The notes under the pieces are model-generated. The model was given only the letters and a program-made list of their open reading frames with translations. It was not told the origin of the DNA and made no database searches. A stretch of DNA of 64,000 bases from Methylophaga marina (GTDB taxonomy: Bacteria; Pseudomonadota; Gammaproteobacteria; Nitrosococcales; Methylophagaceae): contig NZ_AP027741.1 in the NCBI RefSeq assembly GCF_030296755.1, forward strand, positions 2,595,001 through 2,659,000, given 5' to 3'. How positions within the stretch are numbered: the stretch's first letter is position 1; each line of letters begins with the position of its first letter. A program made the position numbers and the translations under genes. Of the stretch, positions 44,524 to 53,919 are shown one piece after another.

Positions 44524-45132
44524 TTATAACTCGATACCTTTCTGTGCTTTTATACCGGCCCGAAATGCATGTTTAACATCCTCAATACGACTCACGGTAT
44601 CGGCGGCTTCTATGACACTGTCAGGAGCGCCTCTGCCCGTAATAATGACATGTTGCATGTCAGGTCGTTGTGCAATGTCATTCAACACTGTTTCTGCATT
44701 GAGATATTTCATTTTTAAGACGATGTTCAATTCATCTAATAACACCACATCAATGTCTGGATCGTTGAGCATGGCTTTGCAGACTTCCCAGCCTTTTTCT
44801 GCAGATGCAATGTCTTGCTCAAGGTTTTGGGTTTCCCAGGTAAACCCATCACCGACCACATGGTAGGACACTTCTTCAGGAAAACGACGAAAAAAGGATT
44901 CTTCGCCTGTGCTGAATGCACCTTTGATAAACTGAACTACGCCGACTTTCATATTATGACCGAGCGCTCTTGCCACCATACCAAAGCCTGATGAGCTCTT
45001 ACCTTTACCGTTACCCGTAATAACTAATAACAGGCCTTTGTCTTTTTCTGCTTTTTGAATTTTTTCATCGACCACACTTTTATGGCGTTGCATACGTTTT
45101 TTATGACGTTCACTTTTTTCAGTATCAGACAT
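44524..45132 (-). CDS. cobO: cob(I)alamin adenosyltransferase (CobO/BtuR family)
   Basis: Transfers adenosyl from ATP to reduced corrinoids. The 202-residue protein has a charged N-terminal extension, the P-loop GNGKGKSS, and the VVLLDELNIVLK and HVIITGRGAPDSVIEAAD blocks of the CobA/CobO/BtuR family. It is the last gene of the riboswitch-controlled minus-strand cobalamin operon, nine bases after cobS. Confidence 0.96.
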   Translation of the reverse strand: MSDTEKSERHKKRMQRHKSVVDEKIQKAEKDKGLLLVITGNGKGKSSSGFGMVARALGHNMKVGVVQFIKGAFSTGEESFFRRFPEEVSYHVVGDGFTWETQNLEQDIASAEKGWEVCKAMLNDPDIDVVLLDELNIVLKMKYLNAETVLNDIAQRPDMQHVIITGRGAPDSVIEAADTVSRIEDVKHAFRAGIKAQKGIEL

Positions 45133-45141
45133 TGGACGTTC

Positions 45142-45864
45142 CTAAAACACAATTAAAAAGAATAGAAAGCTGATTTCCAGCAATTCGACCATCGCGCCGG
45201 CAGTATCACCAGTAAAGCCATCCAAACGATGCTCCATCGCGTATCGAAGTAATAAGAATACGATCAAACCCAGTAACAGCGGCGTGAAACCAAGACAGAA
45301 AAAAGCAATGAGGGTAGTGATTCCCAGCATCCACTTCACTTGATTTACAGGTAGATAGTGTTTGAATACTGCACCGATGCCGTTGGGTCTGACATAGTCA
45401 GTCGTGAGAAATAATAAAGGCATCGCTGTTCTAGCGAGGATAATGCTCCAGATTAATGCATAAATTTGGCCTGAAGAAATAACGATTTCCAACAAGGCCA
45501 GTTTGAGTAATAAGGTTAACCCCAGGACAATCACGGCAATCGGACCGGCTGCAGGATCTTTCATAATCGCCAGCGTACGCTGTTTGCTGCCGATACCACC
45601 CAGCCAGGCATCAGCTGAGTCAGCAAGACCATCTATATGTAAACCGCCCGTCAACAATACCCAGACGGTCAGTAATAAAGCGGCGCTGAGTAAACTATAG
45701 GAACCGGGTAAAACAGATACGACACCAGATAAAATGAAACCGATAATCAAGCCAACTAGCGGATAAAAAACTAAAGAGCGTCCAAGCTGTTGTTCAGTTG
45801 CATTCGCATAACTGACAGGAATAATAGTGAGAAATTGTAGGGCTATTTGAAACGATAACCACAT
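45142..45864 (-). CDS. cobS: adenosylcobinamide-GDP ribazoletransferase CobS
   Basis: Membrane cobalamin synthase that joins adenosylcobinamide-GDP and alpha-ribazole. The 240-residue protein has several membrane helices and the conserved GGLHIDGLADSADAWLGG acidic motif with the IMKDPAAGPIAVI segment. Its ATG overlaps the stop of cobT by one base. Confidence 0.96.
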   Translation of the reverse strand: MWLSFQIALQFLTIIPVSYANATEQQLGRSLVFYPLVGLIIGFILSGVVSVLPGSYSLLSAALLLTVWVLLTGGLHIDGLADSADAWLGGIGSKQRTLAIMKDPAAGPIAVIVLGLTLLLKLALLEIVISSGQIYALIWSIILARTAMPLLFLTTDYVRPNGIGAVFKHYLPVNQVKWMLGITTLIAFFCLGFTPLLLGLIVFLLLRYAMEHRLDGFTGDTAGAMVELLEISFLFFLIVF

Positions 45865-46925
45865 TATTTGTCTCCTTTACTGATGTTGGCTTGTTCGAAT
45901 GTGGCCATACCATTGTGTAACAGACAGGCTTGGCGAAGAAGGGGAACCGCCACCGCTGCACCACTGCCTTCACCTAGGCGCATATCCAGTTTGAGTAATG
46001 GTTCAGCGTTTAAGGCCCCTAAAACAACTTGATGGCCTGGCTCAGCGCTTTGATGACTGTATATAAACCAATCTTTGCAGCTCGCTTGTATTTTCTCTGC
46101 GATTAATGCTGCCACTGTACTGATAAAACCATCTATCAGCACCGGGATACCTTGTTTGGCACACGTCAGATAGGCACCGGCCATTGCAGCGATTTCGAAA
46201 CCTCCCAAGGTTTGCAATACGGTTAACGCATCCTTGTCGAGCTGCGTGGTATGTTGCTCAAGTGCTCGCCGAATAACGTTTAATTTGTGTTGAACACCTT
46301 GTTGATCCAGTCCTGTGCCGGGACCGACTAAATCTGTAGGGTCACATGCTAGTAAAACAGAGGCTAAAGCTGTGGCAGCAGTGGTATTACCAATACCCAT
46401 TTCACCGGCAATGTACAGTTGCGTATTTTCAATATCACTGAATACATTATCACGGCCAATTAATAGTGCCTGCTGGCATTGCTGCTCAGTCATAGCCGAG
46501 CTCTGGCAAAAATTAGCGGTACCCGCATCGATACGTTTATCTAGTACACCTAGAATTTCTTCTAATGCTTCCACAGTACCAACATTGATCACATCGAGCT
46601 TTGCCATCAATTCCTGAGCTAATACACTGATAGCGGCACCGCCATTGGCAAAGTTTCTGACCATCGCGGCGGTGACAGACTGAGGGAAGGCTGAAACACC
46701 TTCAGCCATCACGCCATGGTCTGCAGCATAAACAGTGATGTGCACATGCGTCAGGTCAGGGATTTCACTGGCTTGTAAACTCGCTATTTTGACGGCTAAG
46801 TTTTCCAGCTGACCGAGGGAACCTGGCGGTTTAGTCAACTGCTGCTGACGTGCTAACGCTTTTTGTTCATGCGTCTTATCTACCGCCTTAATAGGTTGTT
46901 TGAGCCATTCAGCGAAGTTGTTCAT
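45864..46925 (-). CDS. cobT: nicotinate-nucleotide:dimethylbenzimidazole phosphoribosyltransferase CobT
   Basis: Activates the lower ligand by making alpha-ribazole phosphate. The 353-residue protein has KPPGSLGQLE, the GEMGIGNTTAATALAS block, and RLGEGSGAAVA, which contains the catalytic Glu of the Salmonella enzyme. It overlaps cobU by 17 bp, and its lower-ligand substrate is made by BluB in the same operon. Confidence 0.97.
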   Translation of the reverse strand: MNNFAEWLKQPIKAVDKTHEQKALARQQQLTKPPGSLGQLENLAVKIASLQASEIPDLTHVHITVYAADHGVMAEGVSAFPQSVTAAMVRNFANGGAAISVLAQELMAKLDVINVGTVEALEEILGVLDKRIDAGTANFCQSSAMTEQQCQQALLIGRDNVFSDIENTQLYIAGEMGIGNTTAATALASVLLACDPTDLVGPGTGLDQQGVQHKLNVIRRALEQHTTQLDKDALTVLQTLGGFEIAAMAGAYLTCAKQGIPVLIDGFISTVAALIAEKIQASCKDWFIYSHQSAEPGHQVVLGALNAEPLLKLDMRLGEGSGAAVAVPLLRQACLLHNGMATFEQANISKGDK

Positions 46926-47439
46926 GCAGTTGTCCTTTTAAAAGATGAGGTAAACCTGCCACGGTTAAGATGACGTTATCGCTGATTTTGGCGATACGTT
47001 GATGTAAAACACCGGCCTCATCACAATAACGACGCGTTAAGTCCCCCAGAGGCATCACGCCCATATTTGTTTCATTACTGACCATAATGATGTGTTTATC
47101 AGAGGTTTGCAGCGTATCCAAAAAAGCGGATATCTGTTCTGTTAGCAGAACGTCTTCAGCTAATAAAAGATTGGTCAGCCAAAGCGTTAAACAATCTACA
47201 AGCACGACGTCAGTTGTGGCTTTTTTTATGGCATCCGCAAGATACAGTGGCTGTTCAATGGTTGGCCAGTTGTCTGGTCTTTGCTGCTGGTGCTGTTTGA
47301 TCCGTTTTGCCATTTCATCATCCTGCGCCTGCGCTGTAGCAATATAGGTGACGGATTCACTTGTGGTAGCTGCCCATTGTTCCGCTAAGCGGCTTTTACC
47401 TGATTTTGTGCCACCAAGGATTAACGTCGTTGTCATCAT
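46909..47439 (-). CDS. cobU: adenosylcobinamide kinase / guanylyltransferase CobU
   Basis: Phosphorylates adenosylcobinamide and transfers GMP to it, for both synthesis and cobinamide salvage. The 176-residue protein has the P-loop GGTKSGKS (9-16), [12 protein letters not shown] with the GMP-accepting histidine region after it, and [11 protein letters not shown]. Overlaps cobQ and cobT at its ends, so translation is coupled. Confidence 0.96.
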   Translation of the reverse strand: MMTTTLILGGTKSGKSRLAEQWAATTSESVTYIATAQAQDDEMAKRIKQHQQQRPDNWPTIEQPLYLADAIKKATTDVVLVDCLTLWLTNLLLAEDVLLTEQISAFLDTLQTSDKHIIMVSNETNMGVMPLGDLTRRYCDEAGVLHQRIAKISDNVILTVAGLPHLLKGQLHEQLR

Positions 47440-48899
47440 GCGTCCTCAAGTATCTGCATCAACTTATCCGTATCAATATGTGTAGCTACCATTTCTGCCA
47501 GTTTATTGATGTCATTTTCACGAAGTTGCCAATAATCAACAGATTCAACATTATCAAGACCTGCCCAACTCAATAACGCTTTTGCTGCTTCATCTTGTTC
47601 AAATAAACCATGCAGATAGGTGCCGATAATCTGTTTGTCATCACTGATGGCACCATCTGGACCATGTGACAGGTGTACAAGAGGCGATTTCAATGCGTTT
47701 CCTGTGCTGATACCCGCATGTATCTCATAACCTGAAATAGTGACAGGCGCATTATTGATAAGTAATTGCCCCTGATTTTGTCGTAATGTTTTATGGCCAG
47801 CCAATGTTGTTTCCATATCCAATAGACCAAGACCATCACTGCTACCTGGCTGACTTTCAATGCCATCCGGGTCATGAATTAGTCTGCCCAACATTTGAAA
47901 ACCACCACAGATACCCAACACTTTGCCACCATAACGACAGTGTTTCTGAATCGCTTCAGACCAGCCCTGAGTTATCAGCCAGTCCAAATCTGCTCTGACA
48001 TGTTTGCTGCCAGGCAAAATAATCAGATCGGCTGCGGGAATGGTTTCATCAGGGCCAATAAACTGTAAATTGACTTGAGGATGCAATCTGAGTAGGTCGA
48101 AATCCGTGTGATTACTGATACGTGGTAACACGGGAACAATAATATTAAGCTGTTTTTTCGAAGACGTGATTTGCTGCGTATTGACGGCATCTTCAGCTTC
48201 TAAATGCAGACCATGCAAATAGGGCAACACGCCTAACACCGGTTTACCCGTTTTTTGTTCCAGCCAGTCCAGACCTGGTTCTAATAAGCTAATATCTCCG
48301 CGAAAGCGATTAATAATAAAGCCTTTAATACGTGCTTGTTCTGACTCAGATAAACACGATAATGTGCCAACCAAATGGGCAAACACACCGCCACGATCAA
48401 TATCAGCAATCAAAATGACCGGACAATCAACCGCTTCAGCAAAGCCCATATTGGCAATGTCTCGATCACGTAAATTGATCTCTGCCGGCGAACCTGCACC
48501 TTCAACCACCACCAGATCATAATTGGATTCAAGTCGGTGATGTGAGTCCAGAACAGCTTGCATCGCCACAGGCTTATAATCATGGTAAAAGCGCGCTTCC
48601 ATATTAGCGACGGCTTTGCCATGGATAATGACTTGAGCACCGGAATCACTATTAGGTTTGAGTAATACCGGGTTCATATCAATATGCGGCGCCAGATGAC
48701 AGGCTTGTGCTTGCACTGCCTGAGCCCGGCCAATCTCTCCTCCTTCAGCAGTCACCGCACTATTGAGTGCCATATTTTGTGGTTTGAACGGTGCAACACG
48801 ATAATTCTGCTGCACAAACCAGCGACATAAGGCCGTGACCAACGTGCTTTTGCCAGCATCAGATGTGGTGCCCTGAATCATAAATGTTTTGTGTTTCAT
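47436..48899 (-). CDS. cobQ: cobyric acid synthase CobQ
   Basis: Glutamine-dependent amidation of cobyrinic acid a,c-diamide at four positions. The roughly 487-residue protein has an N-terminal dethiobiotin-synthetase-like ATP domain ([13 protein letters not shown]) and a C-terminal class I glutamine amidotransferase domain with the nucleophile in [10 protein letters not shown]. The ATG at 48899 overlaps the end of the decarboxylase gene; a 15-codon extension upstream is not in the family. Confidence 0.97.
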   Translation of the reverse strand: MKHKTFMIQGTTSDAGKSTLVTALCRWFVQQNYRVAPFKPQNMALNSAVTAEGGEIGRAQAVQAQACHLAPHIDMNPVLLKPNSDSGAQVIIHGKAVANMEARFYHDYKPVAMQAVLDSHHRLESNYDLVVVEGAGSPAEINLRDRDIANMGFAEAVDCPVILIADIDRGGVFAHLVGTLSCLSESEQARIKGFIINRFRGDISLLEPGLDWLEQKTGKPVLGVLPYLHGLHLEAEDAVNTQQITSSKKQLNIIVPVLPRISNHTDFDLLRLHPQVNLQFIGPDETIPAADLIILPGSKHVRADLDWLITQGWSEAIQKHCRYGGKVLGICGGFQMLGRLIHDPDGIESQPGSSDGLGLLDMETTLAGHKTLRQNQGQLLINNAPVTISGYEIHAGISTGNALKSPLVHLSHGPDGAISDDKQIIGTYLHGLFEQDEAAKALLSWAGLDNVESVDYWQLRENDINKLAEMVATHIDTDKLMQILEDA

Positions 48900-49885
48900 A
48901 ACACTTCCTGCAGAGATTGCAGAGCCTTTTCTAGGTGTTGCCATTGTTGCTCATTGGCGGGCAACCCAAAGCGTAAACTGACAGGGGAGCTAAATAAGCG
49001 GGTCAGTACGGCTTGTTTTGCCAGATGTTGATGAATCTCGCTGGCGGCAGGATGTATCACCCATTGAAATAAATCAGTGCTGCCTGTGGGACTGAGATTA
49101 TAAGTACTAAGCAACTGAGCTAAACGTTGAGACTGGTTTTGCAGTTGTTGAATGGTACGCTGCTGCCAGTCAGTATCCTTGAGTGCCTTTGTGGTGATAA
49201 AACGTGATGCAGTAGCAATGGGCCAGGGACCAAGATGCTCATCGACTTTATCGAGAATTGATTGTTCGGCGATTAAAAATCCAACGCGACAACCTGCCAG
49301 ACCAAAGAATTTGCCTATCGATCTCAGAATAAGTAGTCCGGGCATGGCTGGTAGCTTACAAAGACTTTTCTCGGGTGTTGTATCAATAAAAGCTTCATCG
49401 ATGATTAGCCAGCCATCACCTTGTTGTAATTGCTGATGCCAGGTTAATAGCTGTTCTTTACTATATCGCCTGCCGCTTGGATTGGTTGGGTTGATAATAA
49501 TCAACACATCCGTATGAGCAATCACGGAATCAATCTCTTCATGAGCAATTGCTTGAACATCATGACCTGCTTTGTGCCAATTATAAGCATGCTCTGCATA
49601 ACAAGGGGCTATCACTTTTACTCTGCATGGCCCACGTAACTGTGGTAAAAACTGTATAGCCGCCTGACTGCCGAGAAGGGCGACTAAAGATGGATTACCG
49701 TAATACTCTGCTGCCGAGTTGAGTAAATCATCATCTTGCTCTGGTAAACGGGTCCAGACAGATTCGGGTAATGTCGGAATGGGCCAGCCATTGGGATTGA
49801 TCCCCGTTGATAAATCCAGCCAATGCTGGTGGGCGATACCATATTTTTTAATGTACTGATTGAGTTTACCGCCGTGTTCAAGCAT
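48896..49885 (-). CDS. threonine-phosphate decarboxylase (CobD/CobC type)
   Basis: PLP-dependent class I aminotransferase-fold enzyme that makes (R)-1-aminopropan-2-ol phosphate for the nucleotide loop. The 329-residue protein shows [13 protein letters not shown] and [12 protein letters not shown] at the start, [12 protein letters not shown], and the PLP lysine in [12 protein letters not shown]. Called CobC in the Pseudomonas scheme and CobD in Salmonella. It overlaps cbiB and cobQ. Confidence 0.95.
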   Translation of the reverse strand: MLEHGGKLNQYIKKYGIAHQHWLDLSTGINPNGWPIPTLPESVWTRLPEQDDDLLNSAAEYYGNPSLVALLGSQAAIQFLPQLRGPCRVKVIAPCYAEHAYNWHKAGHDVQAIAHEEIDSVIAHTDVLIIINPTNPSGRRYSKEQLLTWHQQLQQGDGWLIIDEAFIDTTPEKSLCKLPAMPGLLILRSIGKFFGLAGCRVGFLIAEQSILDKVDEHLGPWPIATASRFITTKALKDTDWQQRTIQQLQNQSQRLAQLLSTYNLSPTGSTDLFQWVIHPAASEIHQHLAKQAVLTRLFSSPVSLRFGLPANEQQWQHLEKALQSLQEVL

Positions 49886-50786
49886 AGCTGATACCTGTAA
49901 TGATAGTGATGACGGCTATCCACAACAACAGACTATCCGTGACTAGATGTAAGGCCCGAGGAATATCATCTGCATTGGCTTCGCGATTTAAGCCAAGCGT
50001 TGGACGATCGTGCCAAATACCGTGATAACGTGCCTGGCCACCCAGCTCTATTTCCAGCGCCCCGGCACCTGCCGCCATCACCGGGCCAGCATTGGGACTA
50101 TCCCATTGTTTAGCTTGCTGTCTCCAGCAATGTAGTCCAGAGCGGACATTGCCTACCAGTGCATAACTGAGCGCTGTTAATCGTGCCGGAATATAATTCA
50201 TTAGGTCGTCAATACGGGCGGCAGCACGACCGAAATAGAGATAACGGTCAGTTTTATATCCCCACATAGCATCTAAGGTATTACTCAGTCGGTAAATAAC
50301 GACACCGGGAAGGCCCGCCACAATAAACCAGAATAAGGCTGAAAAAATGGCATCGGCGCCATTTTCTAATACCGATTCGATACTGGCTTTAGGAATATGT
50401 AATGTTTCTCTGTCACGGCTGACGATGTAACTGGTTAAGGTTTTTGCTTGTTCAATATCGCCTTGTTTTAATGAAGTGATAATCGGTGCCACATGATCGT
50501 ATAAGCTACGATGACCAATACAGAGGTAGAGTACGATAACGCTGAATATCAGGTTAAGTGATGGAATGTCACTGATACAATAGGCGATAAAAGCAAGAGG
50601 GGCGACCAGCACTAACCAGCCTAGCAGTCCTTTAATAAACTGCTTTTTAATGCCGTCATTAGCGTTGTACAGTCTGTTTTCAATGTGTTTGGTGAGTTGA
50701 CCAAAACCCACAAGCGGGTGACGACGTGTTGGTTCACCGAGTAACCAATCAAGCAATAAAGCAAGAATAATAAACAGTAAGGTCAT
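49878..50786 (-). CDS. cbiB: adenosylcobinamide-phosphate synthase CbiB
   Basis: Membrane enzyme that attaches aminopropanol (phosphate) to adenosylcobyric acid. The 302-residue protein begins with a hydrophobic helix and LLGEPTRRHPLVGFGQL, and contains RDRETLHIP and the SNTLDAMWGYKTDRYLYFGRAAARIDD block. Also named CobD in the Pseudomonas scheme. It overlaps bluB and the decarboxylase gene by a few bases. Confidence 0.96.
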   Translation of the reverse strand: MTLLFIILALLLDWLLGEPTRRHPLVGFGQLTKHIENRLYNANDGIKKQFIKGLLGWLVLVAPLAFIAYCISDIPSLNLIFSVIVLYLCIGHRSLYDHVAPIITSLKQGDIEQAKTLTSYIVSRDRETLHIPKASIESVLENGADAIFSALFWFIVAGLPGVVIYRLSNTLDAMWGYKTDRYLYFGRAAARIDDLMNYIPARLTALSYALVGNVRSGLHCWRQQAKQWDSPNAGPVMAAGAGALEIELGGQARYHGIWHDRPTLGLNREANADDIPRALHLVTDSLLLWIAVITIITGISYA

Positions 50787-51445
50787 AAACTGGCCGGTTT
50801 ATCCCAGTGGTTTTCATATAAAACAGAGTCAAGTTCAATGCCCTGGCGCCAGTTTTCCATTTGTAGCATCGGCTCTGGATAAAACTCATTAACATGACCC
50901 AGGCACAGAATGGCGACAGGGGAGGCACCTGAAGGCAGCTTGAGTAAGTCTGCCAATGCTTCTGGTTCAAAAATAGATACCCAGCCCATACCCAGACCTT
51001 CGACTCTGGCGGCCAGCCACATGTTCTGAATGGCACAGGAAACGGAGGCCAAATCCATATTCGGCATGGTTCTCCTGCCAAAGATATGTTCTTCACGTTT
51101 ATCGCATAAGGCGACAACCAGGATTTCAGCACAATTATCCATGCCCTCGACTTTTAAACGCATAAACTCATCTTCACGTTCGTTCATGGCTTTGGCCGTT
51201 TCTATGCGTTCTTTTTCGACCAGGGCTTTTATCTTTTCACGAATAATGGAATCAGTAATTCGAATAATTCGCCAGGGTTGCATCAGACCAACGCTTGGGG
51301 CTTGGTGTGCGGCCATTAATAAACGTTTTAGCTGTTTCGGTGCAACAGGATCAGGTCGAAAGTGACGCATATCCCGGCGCTCGGCTATTGCCCTGTAAAC
51401 CGCTTCTTGTTCTGCTCTTGAAAATTGATGAGGGGAATCACTCAT
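50783..51445 (-). CDS. bluB: 5,6-dimethylbenzimidazole synthase BluB
   Basis: Oxygen-dependent flavin destructase that turns reduced FMN into dimethylbenzimidazole, the lower ligand of B12. The 220-residue nitroreductase-fold protein has RRDMRHFRPDPV, APSVGLMQPWRII and GMGWVSIFEPEAL. The ATG at 51445 overlaps the cobB stop as ATGA; an in-frame start at 51457 is also possible. Together with CobT it makes alpha-ribazole aerobically. Confidence 0.96.
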   Translation of the reverse strand: MSDSPHQFSRAEQEAVYRAIAERRDMRHFRPDPVAPKQLKRLLMAAHQAPSVGLMQPWRIIRITDSIIREKIKALVEKERIETAKAMNEREDEFMRLKVEGMDNCAEILVVALCDKREEHIFGRRTMPNMDLASVSCAIQNMWLAARVEGLGMGWVSIFEPEALADLLKLPSGASPVAILCLGHVNEFYPEPMLQMENWRQGIELDSVLYENHWDKPASL

Positions 51446-52731
51446 GGTGATAACCACGCTGCAATAAGATGAGGGTTAGAGTAAAAGTAAAAATGGATAT
51501 AGCTGGCGGTCAGACGCTCTTGTTGATAAACAGCTTCACTGACTGATTTGCCATTAGGACACTGTCCGCTTATTTCAGATTCTAATTCTGTGCTGAGTGA
51601 AGAATGATGATAAGTGTGACCTCTAATCGCTTGATTCTCAACGGTCACTTCCTGCAAACCAAGCGCGGTTAATCTGGCCTGGAGTTTCGCCTTAGCTGGC
51701 AAAATACCACACATTGTGGCGGTAACATCTGTCTTGTCTGTCAGCGTCTCGCAAAGGTATAACACGCCACCACATTCCGCGAGGATAGGTTTATTTGCCT
51801 CGTAATGTTGCTGAATAGCTTGTTGCATCTGTGTATTGGCACTTAATGCGGCCAAATGTAACTCCGGATATCCACCGGGTAAATAGAGACTATCGATATC
51901 AGGTAGCTCGGTATCATTGAGTGGAGAGAAAAAAACAAGCTCAGCACCTAAAGCCTTCAGACAATCCAGGTTTGCCTGATAGAGAAAAGAGAAAGCGGCA
52001 TCTTTGGCGATGCCAATCTTTAAACCCTTTAGTAACGCTGGAAGTTGCGGAGTATCAATGAACGGAAAATCGATGTTTGGCAAAGACACCGAGTCATCAA
52101 AATCAAAAGCCTCAAGCGTATGGCTTAAACGTTGTTCTAAATCTTTAATTTCACAGGCTTGTTGTAAGCCTAAATATCGACTGGGTAAGGCATGTTCAGT
52201 TTGTCGGTATAAGGTAGCAAGGCAGGGAAGTGTTGTAGGCAGGGCATTTTTGAGCATCTCGGCATGACGCTCACTGCCGACTTTATTGGCGATAACTGCC
52301 GCCACCTGAGTATCTTGCCGATACTGATCCAAACCAACGGCAATCGCCGCGAAGGTTTGTGCCATGGCACTAGCATCAATAACGGCGAGAATAGGGATAC
52401 CAAAAGCCGCTGCCAGATCGGCGGTGGATGGTTCGCCATCAAACAGTCCCATCACACCTTCAATCAGGATAATATCGGCCTGCTCAGCGGCTTCAGCGAG
52501 TAGTTGCTGACTATGTTGTTTGCCAACCATCCAAAGATCAAGTTGATAAACAGGGTGACCTGACGCCAGCTCTAAAACCATGGGGTCCAGAAAATCTGGA
52601 CCCACTTTGAAGACTCGAACGTGTTTGTTTTGCTGCCTGTAATGTCTTGCTAGTACAGCCGTAACCGTCGTTTTACCCTGACCAGATGCGGGTGCAGCAA
52701 TGACTACAGCAGCGCATGACTGCGACTGCAT
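51442..52731 (-). CDS. cobB: cobyrinic acid a,c-diamide synthase (CobB/CbiA)
   Basis: Glutamine-dependent amidation of the a and c side chains of cobyrinic acid or its hydrogeno form. The 429-residue protein has an N-terminal P-loop (APASGQGKTT), LIEGVMGLFDG, and a C-terminal glutaminase domain with the nucleophile in LAECGGVLYL. Whether it acts before or after cobalt insertion is not visible. It lies seven bases after the btuM-like gene. Confidence 0.95.
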   Translation of the reverse strand: MQSQSCAAVVIAAPASGQGKTTVTAVLARHYRQQNKHVRVFKVGPDFLDPMVLELASGHPVYQLDLWMVGKQHSQQLLAEAAEQADIILIEGVMGLFDGEPSTADLAAAFGIPILAVIDASAMAQTFAAIAVGLDQYRQDTQVAAVIANKVGSERHAEMLKNALPTTLPCLATLYRQTEHALPSRYLGLQQACEIKDLEQRLSHTLEAFDFDDSVSLPNIDFPFIDTPQLPALLKGLKIGIAKDAAFSFLYQANLDCLKALGAELVFFSPLNDTELPDIDSLYLPGGYPELHLAALSANTQMQQAIQQHYEANKPILAECGGVLYLCETLTDKTDVTATMCGILPAKAKLQARLTALGLQEVTVENQAIRGHTYHHSSLSTELESEISGQCPNGKSVSEAVYQQERLTASYIHFYFYSNPHLIAAWLSP

Positions 52732-52738
52732 TTATTAA

Positions 52739-53317
52739 CTACTTTTGATCAGCTTGATGTGTGGTTTTGGTGAAGTACATAGACACATGGCAAATCATGG
52801 CCACCACCAGATAAAAACTCATCACCGCCAGGTTTTTAGGGAAGTATTGAATAAAGCGTTGTGTGTATTCAGTGAATGTTGGATCAGGATAACGACCAGA
52901 GAAGAAGTAAAAACCACCACCACTAAATAATGTGGCTGCAGTGGCGGCTACTAATACACTGCCAACAAGAGGCAATAAGGTGGCAGCATTAAATTGGTAT
53001 TTCGATGCATACCAGCGTCCAGCCATCCATAAGCTGCCATAAGCAGGAATGAGAAAACCGTAAGCAGGAGACATACAGAAACTAGTGCTCAATTGACCAC
53101 CACCCAACAACACACTGGCGATATCGAGACCAGCCGCCATCGCTAAAAACACGGGAAACCAGGCTGCTGAACTGAGGTAAAGACCTGCTAAGAAAAAGAT
53201 AGTCCATGATGCACTGGGTAATGCATCGACAGAAGCAAAATGATGACCTCGGGTCATAAACATTAAAAGCGCTAAGAGACCAGCAATAATTAGTTGCTGA
53301 GAACGAGATAAGGTCAT
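52739..53317 (-). CDS. btuM: BtuM-like cobalamin uptake protein (solitary ECF-type S component)
   Basis: A 192-residue inner-membrane protein with about six hydrophobic segments. The segments TRGHHFAS near the start and SFCMSPAYGFLIPAYGSLWMAGRWYA in the middle resemble the BtuM family as I remember it. C81 falls where the Thiobacillus denitrificans protein uses a cysteine (Cys80) to ligand cobalt. BtuM proteins are S components of ECF transporters that take up cobalamin or cobinamide, often without an ECF module. ATG 53317 has a GGAG site; a longer frame to 53455 runs into the riboswitch and is rejected. First gene of the B12 operon. Confidence 0.83.
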   Translation of the reverse strand: MTLSRSQQLIIAGLLALLMFMTRGHHFASVDALPSASWTIFFLAGLYLSSAAWFPVFLAMAAGLDIASVLLGGGQLSTSFCMSPAYGFLIPAYGSLWMAGRWYASKYQFNAATLLPLVGSVLVAATAATLFSGGGFYFFSGRYPDPTFTEYTQRFIQYFPKNLAVMSFYLVVAMICHVSMYFTKTTHQADQK

Positions 53318-53382
53318 GATGTGATTCTCCAGTGTGCCCACCCGCACACAATAGGTTTGAATTTGCCAAGAGGCACGTTGTA

Positions 53383-53556
53383 TTTTCAGGCCGGTCTCCG
53401 GACTCGTGAGTGTAGCCTGATAAACACCTTCCCATACAGCACTGTACAGTGGCATTAGGTTTATCTGATCTCACTTACCGTTGCGGGGGCAGTGTCGGCA
53501 TTATCTATTGATGCACCGACTTCCCGTTTACTCGCGATTGCAACACCTGAAACTCG
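53383..53556 (-). promoter_or_regulatory. cobalamin riboswitch of the B12 operon
   Basis: Read on the minus strand: TTCAGGTGTTGC at the 5' end, then AAACGGGAAGTCGGTGC, the B12-box region CTGCCCCCGCAACGGTAAG (complement around 53472-53492) and the 3' core GTCCGGAGACCGGCCTGAA. The first and last segments pair as P1. A GTGTGC/GCACAC hairpin lies between this element and the GGAG ribosome site of the btuM-like gene, so translation control is plausible. Confidence 0.93.
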
Positions 53557-53560
53557 CGAT

Positions 53561-53590
53561 AGAATAAGGATTAATACGATATATTGTCAA
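53561..53590 (-). promoter_or_regulatory. promoter of the B12 operon
   Basis: On the minus strand, TTGACA (complement of 53585-53590) and TATTCT (complement of 53561-53566) are separated by 18 bases. Transcription would begin near 53554, at the 5' end of the riboswitch. Confidence 0.65.
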
Positions 53591-53641
53591 TTTGACGTGA
53601 AGAATAAACTCTCAACTTTAATATACGAGGATGGCGTAGGT

Positions 53642-53670
53642 TTGACGTATGGATGCGCAGCCATTACTAT
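53642..53670 (+). promoter_or_regulatory. promoter of the btuB-like gene
   Basis: TTGACG (53642-53647) and TACTAT (53665-53670) are separated by 17 bases. Transcription would begin near 53677, at the first base of the plus-strand riboswitch. It stands back-to-back with the B12 operon promoter about 50 bp away. Confidence 0.7.
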
Positions 53671-53676
53671 GCGCGG

Positions 53677-53849
53677 CTCTTCAGGTGCTCTGTTTAGGCA
53701 GAGTTAAACGGGAAGTTGGTGACAAATCCAACACTGCCCCCGCAACGGTAAGCGTTGAAAAGCACATCATTAAGCCACTGCGAATCTCGTGGGAAGGCGA
53801 TGTGTCAGGCATAGCCACAACGTAAGTCCGGAGACCGGCCTGAGGTTTC
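53677..53849 (+). promoter_or_regulatory. cobalamin riboswitch of the btuB-like gene
   Basis: CTTCAGGTGCTC begins the element, followed by TTAAACGGGAAGTTGGTGAC, the B12-box region ACTGCCCCCGCAACGGTAAG and the core GTCCGGAGACCGGCCTGAGG; the two ends pair. The sequence after it forms ACAACAC/GTGTTGT (53853-53870) and a GGAT..ATCC hairpin (53886-53906) just before the CAGGAG ribosome site, probably the expression platform. Confidence 0.95.
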
Positions 53850-53919
53850 ATAACAACACCATAGTGTTGTGACCCTTTTAACCTTGGATCGCGGGTGAGC
53901 GTATCCTCAGGAGACAATT

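Noticed and set aside
53318-53455. N-terminal extension of the btuM-like protein
   Set aside because: The extension is translated from the riboswitch 3' half and the leader; the ATG at 53317 has its own GGAG site and the following residues match the family start.
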